DNA of 64,000 bases, from assembly GCA_028274465.1 (NCBI GenBank), contig CM051458.1, positions 73,347,766-73,411,765 on the forward strand, in the 5' to 3' direction. Numbering within the stretch: the stretch's first letter is position 1; every line of letters starts with the position of its first letter. Of this stretch, positions 33,170 to 42,582 are shown piece after piece. The notes beneath the pieces were generated by a model, which was not told the origin of the DNA, did not search any database, and worked only from the letters and a program-made list of their open reading frames with translations. The position numbers were made by a program, and so were the translations under genes. The stretch is from Plantago ovata (taxonomy: Eukaryota > Streptophyta > Magnoliopsida > Lamiales > Plantaginaceae).

Positions 33170-33412
33170 AGCCTGCGCGACGCAGGCGGCGGCCGGCCGC
33201 CTGCGTGACACAGGCGGCCGGCGGCGCCTGCGGCAGCAGGCGCCCGGGACGCCTGCGTGCCGCAGGCGCCTGGGGCCTGCGGGACGCTGGCGCTTGCGGC
33301 CGCAGGCGCCCTGCTTACGGCACGGGCGCTAGGCGCCCGTGCCCGTGCCGAGGGCAGCGCCTGCACCCGCGGCGTCCGGTACCCGCGTGCCGCGGGCACG
33401 GGACCCACGTTT
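33170..33412 (+). repeat. GC-rich structured island in A2 leader
   Basis: About 240 bp of very high G+C between two A/T-rich stretches, built of repeated GCCTGCG/CGCAGGC words that are mutually complementary and can fold into long stems. Open frames on both strands here are composition artefacts. Confidence 0.75.
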
Positions 33413-33892
33413 AAAAAAAAAAAAAAAAGGTTATATATTTTCGGGTTGGACCCAAAATCGAATTTTGAAAGTTTTGAGGATTGAATTTTATATTTGGAAT
33501 ATAAATATGATTTAATTGTAATTGTTTTAAACTAGAGGCATTAAATTTAATTAGTATAAAGTTAAAGGGCTTATTTGTAATTTATCAATTTATTGTTTAT
33601 TGCAAATTAGTCCTTCTACTTTTGAATTTTAGATTTAACACATCTAAGGTTTTTAAAATTATAATTAAGTCCTTCGGGTTTTCGAAAATTGCTACTTGGT
33701 CAATAGAATTTTCGAATGTTCAATCTAGTCCAAATTTTCAATTATTTCATAGAGATTATAAGTATGGGATTATAATTTTCATAATGAAATTATGAAGTCA
33801 TTTGTCATCCACATAGGCTACTACTTGTTTCATATGCTCAATATGCTATTGTTTGACAATGCATGTTTAAATACCAAGTATTTTACATTCCG

Positions 33893-34062
33893 TTTGACCG
33901 CTATGCATGCGAGGGTAGGCGGCGCCCTCTTATATGTCGGACCGCATATTTATGTATGGGTAGGCGGCACCCATTATATGCTTGACCGCGTTTAGAACTA
34001 GAATGGATAGGCGGCATCCATTACGTGTAGACCGTTCATGCATGATGGGTAGGCGGCGCTCT
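33893..34062 (+). repeat. Tandem hairpin module (constant loop AGGCGGC) in A2 leader
   Basis: Four units with a period of 45-48 bp. Stems: GAGGG/CCCTC (33911-33915 with 33925-33929); ATGGGT/ACCCAT (33956-33961 with 33969-33974); AATGGAT/ATCCATT (34002-34008 with 34016-34022); unit 4 (about 34044-34062) is imperfect. The loop AGGCGGC is constant while the stems change on both sides together. GACCGC words lie between units and can pair with the GCGG of the loops. Confidence 0.8.
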
Positions 34063-34132
34063 TATTTGTTTGTAGATGACTGATAACAACCCTCAAGCTA
34101 CAAGCCCCAACCAATATAAGTACGGAAATATG

Positions 34133-34158
34133 TATATATATATATATATATATATATG
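34133..34158. repeat. (TA)n microsatellite in A2 leader
   Basis: Uninterrupted run of alternating T and A next to TATGTA ends. Confidence 0.9.
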
Positions 34159-34650
34159 TATTTCTGAGATGCTTTCCATAGGGTGCTTTAATTTTGAACT
34201 TTCATTGCGTTTTCTTGTATTGGCGACCTCGTCTTACAAGACTCGCAGTAATCGTCGAATTAGAGTAAGCCTATGGTTATGACTTACTGCATATTGTATC
34301 TAGCGACCTCGATAGGTGCAATATGTAGGGCATCGGGTTAAATTAGATTTAACAACCAAGAGTTGCGTGACGCAATTGGATAGTCTTACTAGTCCTACCG
34401 GTCATATTATGCTATGCGACCAGCCCCCCTTGGAGTATGGCATAATATGGATTTGGATCTTGGCCACTACGGTAACTTGTTGGACATTATCCGTATGTTT
34501 GTTGTGGGGGCAAGCATATGTGAAAATAGTGGGAGCTAAACAGCTAAATGACCTTGTTGTTTAGTTATGTTGAATGTGTATTTAGAAATGATATTTCAAT
34601 AGTTGATTTATTGTTTTCGTTCTATATTATTTCTCCTTAGGATATTAGAT

Positions 34651-35862
34651 ATGGCGAGTATCTTGCTCCGTGCTGTCTTGGAGAAGCAAATTTTAACCGG
34701 ACCAAACTTCCTAGATTGGATCAGGAATATACGTTTGGTGCTGAGGTACGAAAAGATTGAGTACGTCTTGGACGAGGTCATTCCCGTGTGCCCCGAAAAT
34801 CAGACTGCCGATCAGGTTGCTGCTTGGAATCAAGCCAACAAGGCAAGGTCTGATAAGCATCTTGAGGATGCTAAGTCCGCGCAGTGTATTATGCTGGCGG
34901 CAATGAGCAATGAGCTGCAGAGGCAACATGAAAGCATGTTGCCGTATGAGATGTTGAAACATCTTGAGTCGCTCTTTAAGACGACAGTTAGAAGTGTTGA
35001 ATTTGATTTGATCAAAGACATACACAGGTGCAAGCTCAGTGAAGGAGGGAACATGTCTGAGCATGTTCTCAAAATGATTGGTCTCTTTGAAAAGCTTGCC
35101 AATGCCGGCGTTAAGCTAGATAACAAGATCATGGTGATCTTTGTCCTTCAATCATTGCCGAGTTCGTATTCGCAGTTCATCATTAATTACACGATGAATG
35201 CGAAAGACGTCACACTGCCTGAACTTCATAATCTGCTGAAGACATATGATCAAACTCTTCCTAAGAAGGAAAAGTCGATCATGCTTGTTGGGCAACCGTC
35301 TAACTCGAACCCGAAAAGCAAAGGTGCTAAGGGTAAGGGAAAGTCGGGAGCCAAGGCTAACACTTGGAGTGATAAGCCTAAGCATCCGAACCAGAAAAGG
35401 AAGTTCAAGAGAAGCGGAACGGTGCGCACAGATGAATGTCTTTTCTGTAAGCAGAAAGGACATTGGAAGAAAGATTGCCCTAAGCTTAGGGCAGATCAGG
35501 CCAAGAAGTCATCAGCTTCTGGCTCAGGTATGTTTGTTATTGAAATGAACATGACTACTTTTGACTCCAATGGTTGGGTATTAGATACAGCCTGTGGCTC
35601 ACACATTTGTAATAATGTGCAGGGGCTAATTGATCACAGGCTAGTCAAACGAGGTGAAATCGACTTGCATGTTGGGAACGGCAATCCAGTTGAAGCCAAA
35701 CGCGTTGGACGCAGCAAGATAGATTTACCTTCGGGACAATGTTTAGAACTTGATAATGTTTATTTTGTTCCATCCATTGTCAGAAATATTATTTCCATTC
35801 CATTGTTAGACAATATGGGTTTTTCCTTTCGATTTGCGAATAATACTTGTTATTTTCATTAA
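34651..35862 (+). CDS. Copia A2 gag and protease
   Basis: Starts MASILLRAVLEKQILTGPNF. A gag domain of the UBN2 type (about residues 1-200) is followed by a basic K/S/G-rich stretch and a zinc knuckle CLFCKQKGHWKKDC near residue 270. The protease active site LDTACGS lies near residue 310. Gag forms the virus-like particle, the knuckle binds RNA and the protease processes the polyprotein. The frame is open throughout this block. The start fits the family: the first ATG after the leader, at the conserved N-terminus. Treated as a fossil. Confidence 0.85.
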   Translation: MASILLRAVLEKQILTGPNFLDWIRNIRLVLRYEKIEYVLDEVIPVCPENQTADQVAAWNQANKARSDKHLEDAKSAQCIMLAAMSNELQRQHESMLPYEMLKHLESLFKTTVRSVEFDLIKDIHRCKLSEGGNMSEHVLKMIGLFEKLANAGVKLDNKIMVIFVLQSLPSSYSQFIINYTMNAKDVTLPELHNLLKTYDQTLPKKEKSIMLVGQPSNSNPKSKGAKGKGKSGAKANTWSDKPKHPNQKRKFKRSGTVRTDECLFCKQKGHWKKDCPKLRADQAKKSSASGSGMFVIEMNMTTFDSNGWVLDTACGSHICNNVQGLIDHRLVKRGEIDLHVGNGNPVEAKRVGRSKIDLPSGQCLELDNVYFVPSIVRNIISIPLLDNMGFSFRFANNTCYFH

Positions 35863-36460
35863 ATAATCAGTATTATGGAAAGGCTCGCTTGGTGAATGGT
35901 TTATATATTTTGCAAAGTAGTCAACCTTTATTTCAAATACATAACAAACAACCGTCTTCAAGTAAGAAGAATAATCCATCTTATCTATGGCATTGTAGGC
36001 TAGGCCATATCAATGAAACACAGATTCAAAGACTAAGGAAGTTGGACTACTTAGAACCATTTGATTTCGAATCATATGGTACATGTGAATCTTGTGTTAA
36101 GGGTAAGATGACGAACAAACCTTTTGTTGGACAAGGTGTTCGTGCCACTCGCTGCTTAGAGCTCATACATAACGATGTATGTGGACCGTTTAAAGTCCAT
36201 GCGCATGGGGGTTATCCTTACTTCGTTACCTTTACTGACGATTTCTCAAGGTATGGATATATCTTTCTTATGAAGAATAAATCCGAGACCTTTGGGAAAT
36301 TCAAGGAGTTTAGGAATGAGGTCGAGAATGAATTGAACCTAAGGATAGTCACTCTTCGATCGGATCGAGGAGGTGAATACCTTAGTGAAGAATTTATCGA
36401 TTACTTGAAGGAAAATGGGATTCAATCGCAATGGACTCCTCCTGGAACACCACAGTTAAA
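35863..36460 (+). CDS. Copia A2 integrase N-terminal part
   Basis: Contains the integrase zinc-binding domain ([18 protein letters not shown] with CESCVKGKM) and the first part of the core, with the conserved [18 protein letters not shown] and [14 protein letters not shown] segments. It ends at the A2/B3 junction. The same protein in A3 (60554-62437) continues into reverse transcriptase. Confidence 0.8.
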
Positions 36461-36862
36461 CTTATCTTAGTGGATCCAGTCCTAGAAAGGACAAAGTAGA
36501 TTAGTTGAGAGATTACGCCACTCTCAGATACCACTATAAAAGTGTTTGTGTGATTTACTTATTGTACTTAGTTTTCAGCAAATCATATCTTTCTGTACAC
36601 AGTCACTCACATCACTTGCTGCAACCTTCATTTACTGAAAAAGCACTTATTGTATCAAAGACTTCCGCTCTCTGATTTTAAGTATCAGCAAACCTAGTTA
36701 CTGAGAAGTAACTTGCGCTTGCTGAGAAAGTTAAGTATCAGCAAACTCATTACTGAAAAGTAATAAGCACTTGCTGAGAAAGTTTTTAAACGACGAAAGT
36801 TTGAAAAGACTATTCACCTCCCCCCCCCTCTAGTCTTTTCTTGTTGTTTAAAGGGACCAACA

Positions 36863-37263
36863 AAGATCGATGCTTTCTCCATCATAATCGATCAAAACCT
36901 AGGCATCCATAGCTTTTCGAGACAAAATACGAGCAGAACATTTGAGGGAGAGAGTTGACACAATATTATAATAGATTGAATTTTAGAGAGAGGGAGTATG
37001 ATGAATCGTTAATTCTACTGGAAATGTTTAGCAGAGTTTGGTTGGTTTTCTTCACATATAAAAATTTAATTATATATCGTGTTATTTTTCCGGAAAAAGT
37101 ACAGGCGGTCTCAATATATTGGTGTAGTGACGCCACTGACTCTCGTGGCAATAAACCGTGTCAAATTAGCTCTGGGGTAATATTAGGCTATCTATAGAGA
37201 CGCTTTTTTATTTGTGTCACTATAAAAAGTGTGTAATTAGGGGATTTTTTTAGTAGTTGATGC
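36863..37263. other. Host-like flank right of the solo LTR
   Basis: Begins with the second copy of the AAGAT duplication. The minus strand from 36882 may be the first codons of the small gene proposed at 29477-29854; the rest would then be its 5' flank. No repeat family recognised, and no clear promoter. Confidence 0.3.
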
Positions 37264-38153
37264 ATGAAGATGGTAGGGGATGGTGCTACTACCCGCTTTT
37301 GGAAAGAGAGATGGGGAGGGAGGGAGCAAACTCTTAAGGAGCTATTTCCTAGACTCTTTAGTTTGGATAACAAGAAGTTGTGTGTGGTGAATGAAAGGTT
37401 GGCTTGGAGTGGGACAAGGGCTTTGTTCCAAGGGGATTGGAGAAGAAACTTATTTGAATGGGAAAGGGAGGAGGTAGAGGCCTTGAAGGCGCTACTAGAA
37501 GGTACCACTAGGAGGGTTGGAAGTGTTGATTATTGGAGTTGGGCCTCAAGTAAAGAAGGGGTGTACTCTACTAAGGAAGGCTACCGAGAGATTATGGGAT
37601 CCGAGGAAAATGTGGAGTTGGGACCTTGGGCTAAACATATTTGGTGCAAACTTTCTCCTACAAAAGTGAATGTTTTTATTTTGAAAGCAAGTCAAGATAG
37701 AATTCCATCTAAAGAGAATTGGAAAAGAGAGGACTAGAGTTGGTTGCAACGGAACGCGGTTGTAAAAGGTGTGGATGTCGCTAGGAAACTTCTTGGCATA
37801 TCTTCGGAGAATGTGAATTTGCATTAAAGGTGTGGGGACTCTTGTTCACTTGGCTTAGAGTAGATTATCCCTTAGCTGCAAATATGCTTGAGAGTTTGGA
37901 AGCGCATCTATTGGTTTTTCCACGAGGGGAGAGTAAGTTGTGGCAAGTGTTTTGGCATTGCACTATGTGGAACCTTTAGATGGCAAGAAATGGGTCTCTT
38001 TTTACAAACGAAATCCTTACTCCTTCGGAAGTGGTGGAGAAAATTAAATTGAATTGTTGGTATTGGTTGAAAGGAAAAGATAGATTGCAAGGCTATGCTT
38101 CCTTATGCTCTTGGTTTATGGAACCGCGCTTATGCTTGAACATGGAAAACTAA
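37264..38153 (+). pseudogene. L1-type LINE, C-terminal end of ORF2 (broken)
   Basis: The first 157 codons (37264-37737) read as the C-terminal region of plant L1 ORF2: GDGATTRFWKERW, LFPRLFSLD, FEWEREEVEALKALL, DYWSWASSKEGVYSTKEGY and the zf-RVT start WCKLSPTKVNVFI. Another frame then carries on from about 37725 with GCKRCGC, ETSWHIFGECEFALKVWG and LCSWFME, ending at TAA 38151-38153. So there is one frameshift near 37725 and two in-frame stops after it. The reverse transcriptase and endonuclease parts are absent, as in a 5'-truncated LINE copy. No poly(A) tail or target duplication could be fixed. Confidence 0.85.
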
Positions 38154-38581
38154 AGGAAGGTGGGGGGTGATGGGAGGAGAAACCGTGGGAGGGGAGGACT
38201 GGTGGGTTGAGAGCTTTTTTCTAAACTTTAACGCTTGTGTTTTTTGTGTCTTTGTGATATGTAGGTACCTCCTTGCTACGTGAGATGGTGACTCTCCCCC
38301 TTGTGTTTGACCCAACTAGTGCCTTGGTGAGTAGATTCGGAAATAGGATTAGACCCCGAGGTCTTTTCTATTTCCGGATTTTAATCCGAGGACTTGCACT
38401 CTTTGAGTCAAGAGTAAAAATCTCGGAGTAAGTGATGACTTGTTTGTATGCTAGCTTTTGGCTCGTGAGTTTCATGTTGATGTGGCTTTAAATTGCTTGC
38501 CACTTGTTGGTTGCGTGAACTTAAGAGGAGGGATAGGGTTAACATAAGTCGTAGTCATCCCGCATTAACAAGGATGGACCT
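38154..38581 (+). other. LINE 3' flank, probably 3' UTR
   Basis: Follows the LINE stop codon. It has short inverted repeats (GGAAATA/TATTTCC near 38338-38375, CCGGATT/AATCCG just after). No ORF or poly(A) run seen, so the true LINE end is uncertain. Confidence 0.35.
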
Positions 38582-38710
38582 TGGCGTCGCTAAAATTAGC
38601 GACGCATAACCATGCGTCGCTAATTTAGCGACCAAAGCTTAAGTGTCGCTAATTAGCGACGCATGGGCTATGGGTCGCTAAAATTAGCGACGCATGGGCT
38701 ATGCGTCGCA
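38582..38710. repeat. Palindromic GTCGCTAAAATTAGCGAC cluster
   Basis: At least six copies of GTCGCTAA/TTAGCGAC in both directions joined by GCATGG-type words. It looks like the subterminal repeats of a CACTA element related in style to 44036-50659, but no CACTA terminus or target duplication is present, so only a fragment. Confidence 0.6.
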
Positions 38711-39091
38711 AAAACTGCATAATTTTCAGGTGGATTTCCTCACATTCAACTGGAGCTATAGGGCTCATCTGTTATCGGATTGGTGCGCATAACCTACCGT
38801 TGGATACCTTGTTGAGTTATCTACGCGTGGACGTTGATTTGAGGTTGATTCAATATCGTATGAAGTAGTTATGGATGAAATGGCTAGACTGCACTAATCT
38901 TGCACACTTGAACGACTCCAAAACCTTTATTCGAACTTCTGAATATGTGCTTCTAAGGTAAGTCTAAGTTTTTCCCAAATGAACTTCTTGGCTGAAATCG
39001 AACTACGGTCACTCACGAACATATCCATGGAGATCGAGAAACTTCAACAAGATCACTTTGCAGCGTTTTAAGCTCAAAACCACAGTTTCGT

Positions 39092-39138
<47 letters not shown>

Positions 39139-39608
39139 AAGTCTAAAAAAGGTGATCATACAAACTCATTCACAAGTCCTTATAAATTGTCTTTGCAGCC
39201 CGGAATTAGCCACACCAATCTAAAAAATATTGCTAAAAGAACCGGTCGGTCATATATATTCCTCCATATAAACCAAACTAGATACCTGTACCAACTCAGA
39301 ACGAGAAGCCAGAGAAGAGAGCAAGTCGATTAAACTACAACTACACCGTAACAACTCAACTCACGATTGGAAATTAACCACCAGCTGTTCCTGCTTTTGA
39401 TATGATTGAGACTGCAAATCAGCAATTCTGATTTGTATGAAATATTTCAGGTCAGATTGTTTCAATTTTGCAATTTGATAATATTTGTTTCAAAACAACA
39501 AAAGTAACACACGTATAGGGGTAGTCTAAGAATATAAGTAGCTTAATATACCCATACTACAAACTTGAAATTCCAAACTGCTACATGGGACTTCAACTTC
39601 GCAATCAA
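38711..39608. other. Unassigned intergenic stretch
   Basis: No convincing gene. It contains a (TA)n run at about 39094-39137. The part just before 39608 may hold the 3' UTR and terminator of the methylesterase pseudogene, which is on the minus strand; no clear polyadenylation signal was picked. Confidence 0.4.
39094..39137. repeat. (TA)n microsatellite
   Basis: About 22 uninterrupted TA units. Confidence 0.9.
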
Positions 39609-39854
39609 CTATGAGCTAGAGTTTGTATACTTGCTTGCTATCTCCACAAAACATTGACATAGCTCTTGAGCCTTTGACAACATTAGCATGTGGCCTGCAT
39701 TCTTTATCTCCGTTACTTCTGTCGCCCCAATCGTTTCAATCAGCCATTGTTGGAAACTTTTTGGTATGGCCTTGTCCTCAGTGCACATAATGTAAACCCG
39801 TGGCACAGCTCCAAACCGTTCATTTGAGAATTCACTCCTTACCAAAAAGTTTCC

Positions 39855-40518
39855 AAACCGTGGCACAGCTCCACTTCGATTTTGGTCCTAAGTTTTCGCG
39901 AACTGGCGAATTGAGTCCCCCAAACCGTATAATTCACCCTAATTCACCGTATAAATGTTATAATTCGCCCAAATTCACCGTATTTTGTACTAATTCTTTT
40001 CCAATTTACTGCCAAGTCATAATGATGAGATTTTAAGTTTTTTTTAATATTTAAAAAACTAATTAAAAACAAAACCCAAATGGGGACTAAAAATCTCCAT
40101 GACCGGAGCTTTAATCTGGAGCTTAAAAAAGCTCCATCAACGGAGCTTTTAAAGATCCGATCTGGAGCTTAAAAAAGCTCCATGACCGGAGATTTTAAAG
40201 CTCCGATCTGGAGCTTAAAAAAGCTCCACGACCGGAGTTTTAAAAAGCTCCGATATGGAGCTTTAAAAAGCTCCATGACCGGAGCTTTTTAGCTCTGTTT
40301 TGTTGTTTTTTAATTTTTTTTTTGCTTTTTTTTATTTTCTTATATTATTAATTAATAGTTTTTAATATAGTTTTATAAATTACAATATTAAATTTTAATT
40401 AAAATTAAGTTAGAACCAATACGTATACGACACGTGTCCGTATAGGACCGTATACAGATTTTGGAGGACCAAAATCGAAGTGGACTGAGATTTAAGGGAC
40501 TAAATCTGCAATTAACCC
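39855..40518. mobile_element. MITE-like insertion in methylesterase exon 3
   Basis: Interrupts exon 3 between codons for TSFF and GNFLV. An exact 18-bp inverted repeat CCACTTCGATTTTGGTCC lies at 39871-39888 and 40466-40483. The right side continues to a terminus like AATTAACCC (40518), common in Mutator-type MITEs; the left lacks it. Instead, a 15-bp copy of nearby exon sequence (CGTGGCACAGCTCCA at 39859-39873, original at 39799-39813) forms the left edge. The core carries a 46-bp palindromic tandem repeat. No transposase. Confidence 0.7.
40093..40290. repeat. 46-bp palindromic tandem repeat in the MITE
   Basis: About four and a half units of 46-47 bp, each containing GGAGCTTAAAAAAGCTCC and a CCGGAG joint. 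Every unit can form its own hairpin. Confidence 0.8.
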
Positions 40519-41632
40519 GAAGAACGAAGTAGGCCTTACCAACATTTTCGCCAATGCTACATCCTATTCATCAAACAATTAATATCTGCAAATAAATTGA
40601 ATGCTTAAATTAGACGTTGGTCTATATATAGTATGTAGAGAACAAACCTCGGGTGGTGATAAATGATAAAGTTTCTTGGAAATGAACTGAGGACCGAACA
40701 ATGTTGAAGTTTGTAGATTTTCAGGGGTGCCATAACTGGAGAACACAGTATCTAGCCAAGCTTCGGGTGTTGTCGCGACCTGTTCATTATACTGAAACAT
40801 ACAACTAGAGATGAAATCATGCATGTCATGTATAAATAGGGAATTTTTGTAGAATTCGGGTTAGGATTTATGAGGAAATTGTGTATTTTAAGAGAGGAGG
40901 TTTAATTTGACGGTAATTTTTTTCCGTCCTATTCCTCCCACCCCAGTTCAATTCTCTACATAAGGAAGAAACGAACAATATCGCAAGTTCGCAACTTATG
41001 TACACACCCAAAGTTTGAGGGATGCTTTATTCAATGATAAATATTTGAAGGATCAAAATTGCAATTTATTCATCGCGTGTCTAGCTTCAATCAAAAGAAA
41101 CAAGTATTTTAGTTGATTTTACCCGATCGAATGCATAAGATGGTTTATGCACTGAATCGGGCATGAAAGCAGTTGCAAAAACGGCAACCGCAATCTTGTC
41201 GGGATACTTGTCCATGCAAAGACCCAAGTTAAATCCGCCAAAGCTATGTCCAACCAAAACAACCTTTTCCTCGACCCGAATTGTTTCCATAAACTCCAGT
41301 AATGGCTGTGAGTAGTCGTCAAGCGTGCGTGAGGTGTGGTAAGTTCTTAAGTCGATGCCAGATGCTGCCATGTCGAGGTGGTCACACGGTGCCCGGCTTC
41401 CTCTAGCAGCGGCTTCAGTTTGTACCAGCACCAAGCACCGTGGCAAGATCCATGTACTAGAACAAAATGTATTGCCGACATTATTGGTTTTTAAAAGTGG
41501 AGTATTAATGGACGACTTGGACATATATAAATTTATGTTTATGGCGCCGAAGATTGGGCTTACGTTTCCGTTGGAGTTGTTTGCAGTGCAACTTGTGTGC
41601 TCATTTTGTTCCCATAGTATAATAAATATAAT

Positions 41633-42517
41633 TGTTAGTGTTGAAATATGTCTGATTCGTTACACGAATCAGAGAACGACTTTAATACTACTAGGTCCGA
41701 TCAACATGGCACCGGTGTCCGACACCTTGAGTTTGGTCCGACCGATATTACGATCCTAATCATAAACCTAGAAATAAGTTGTGATCCGACCTACAACTCA
41801 CATGGTTCCCGAGTAGCAGGGTCCGAGTTTTTCGTCTGAGGATCAAAACGCTACCAAGGTACTAGAGAGAGGTAGTGGTTCGAGTACCTTAGTAAGTCGG
41901 ACCATAAGGTAACAAGGCACCCTACGACAGGGGAAAGGCTGAGCGTCGGAGTAGCATATGAATCGGACCTCATATGTTCAAGGGACATAATGAAAGGCCA
42001 CAAGAGTAAGTAATACCTGGGACATGAGCTCGGACTCCTAGGTCGGACACTTGACTCGGACCAGAAGTCGGACATACATCGAAACTAGGGGTCCTAGAGC
42101 ATTCTACATGATAAAATTACTATTCTAGCCTTGGAGAAACCCTATTTTGGGATGTGGCTCAGACCCATTAGAGCACTAATGGGATTTAACCTCTTGAAGA
42201 TGCAATCATAGTCTTACACTTGGCGCAATCTCACAAGTCTCTCCACTCTTTGAGAAATACTATAAATAGGTGTCACTATTCACCCCTAAAGGTAATAAAT
42301 CTCATACCTACTTTCATAATACATACATTAGAGAGGCGTTCAACCCTCTAACCGTAAAGTCGACTATCCGGTTTGATCAATAGACAAACCGGAAAATCGT
42401 TACTAACCCTCCCCCTCAAGTTTCATTTCAGGTCTCAATAACTATGGAAGGGAGCTACAGTCAAGAGGACCACGGATTAGTATGAACTAGAAAGACCTAA
42501 TAATTTACCTATCAGCA
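41633..42517 (+). repeat. 5' LTR of D
   Basis: About 885 bp from TGTTAGTGTTGAAATATG to TATCAGCA, with a TATA box TATAAATA at 42261-42268. The start was chosen by the TG...CA rule; without a second LTR it could shift by a few bases. Confidence 0.65.
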
Positions 42518-42519
42518 TT

Positions 42520-42535
42520 TGACGCCGTTTGTGGG
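42520..42535 (+). promoter_or_regulatory. Primer binding site of D
   Basis: TGACGCCGTTTGTGGG two bases after the LTR, close to the TGGCGCCGT-type sites of Tat/Athila elements. Confidence 0.65.
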
Positions 42536-42582
42536 AATCGTTCAAAAGGTTGCCCTTTGTCCTACCAACGAAGTCCTAAAAG

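Larger units (their letters stand above)
30863..36460 (+). mobile_element. A2: Ty1/copia family A fragment inside B3
   Basis: Order: 22 bp of the 3' internal end with purine tract (30863-30884), a complete LTR (30885-32979), primer binding site (32981), a long structured leader (to 34650), gag and protease (34651-35862), and integrase start (35863-36460). The LTR is therefore flanked by the family's 3' internal end on one side and its 5' internal start on the other. No LTR and no target duplication is seen at the outer ends. Broken as an element, but gag-protease reads open; about one break between the two coding blocks. Confidence 0.85.
29855..36862 (+). mobile_element. B3: solo LTR of family B, holding fragment A2
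   Basis: The LTR runs from TGTTAGGAAACTTG at 29855 to GGGACCAACA at 36862 and is interrupted at 30863-36460 by a piece of copia family A. The 5 bases on each side are both AAGAT (29850-29854 and 36863-36867), which is the 5-bp target duplication expected of a copia integration. Neither a primer binding site nor internal element sequence adjoins it, so it is a solo LTR, probably left by LTR-LTR recombination. TATA box at 30514-30521. Confidence 0.85.
39609..41481 (-). pseudogene. Methylesterase (MES/SABP2-type alpha/beta hydrolase), broken
   Basis: Minus-strand host gene with the usual three MES exons. Exon 1, 41481-41123, starts [20 protein letters not shown] (oxyanion HG) and carries the nucleophile in VGHSFGG. 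Exon 2, 40791-40648, encodes PEAWLDTVFSSYG. Exon 3 runs from 40563 to the stop at 39609 and holds the catalytic Asp in CTEDKAIP and His in NAGHMLML. All introns have GT/AG ends. Joined length would be about 265 residues, as in the family, which hydrolyses methyl esters of hormones such as salicylate and jasmonate, or related substrates, in the cytosol. Two defects: a one-base frameshift in exon 1 near 41376-41384 and a 0.66-kb MITE inside exon 3 (about 39855-40518). The frameshift could be a sequencing error; the MITE is not. Confidence 0.85.

Noticed and set aside
33142-33484. Alanine/arginine-rich frames on both strands
   Set aside because: They come from the GC island in the A2 leader; no domain and open on both strands by composition.
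34133-34158. (TA)n as a promoter
   Set aside because: A plain microsatellite inside a transcribed leader; the LTR already has a better placed TATA box.
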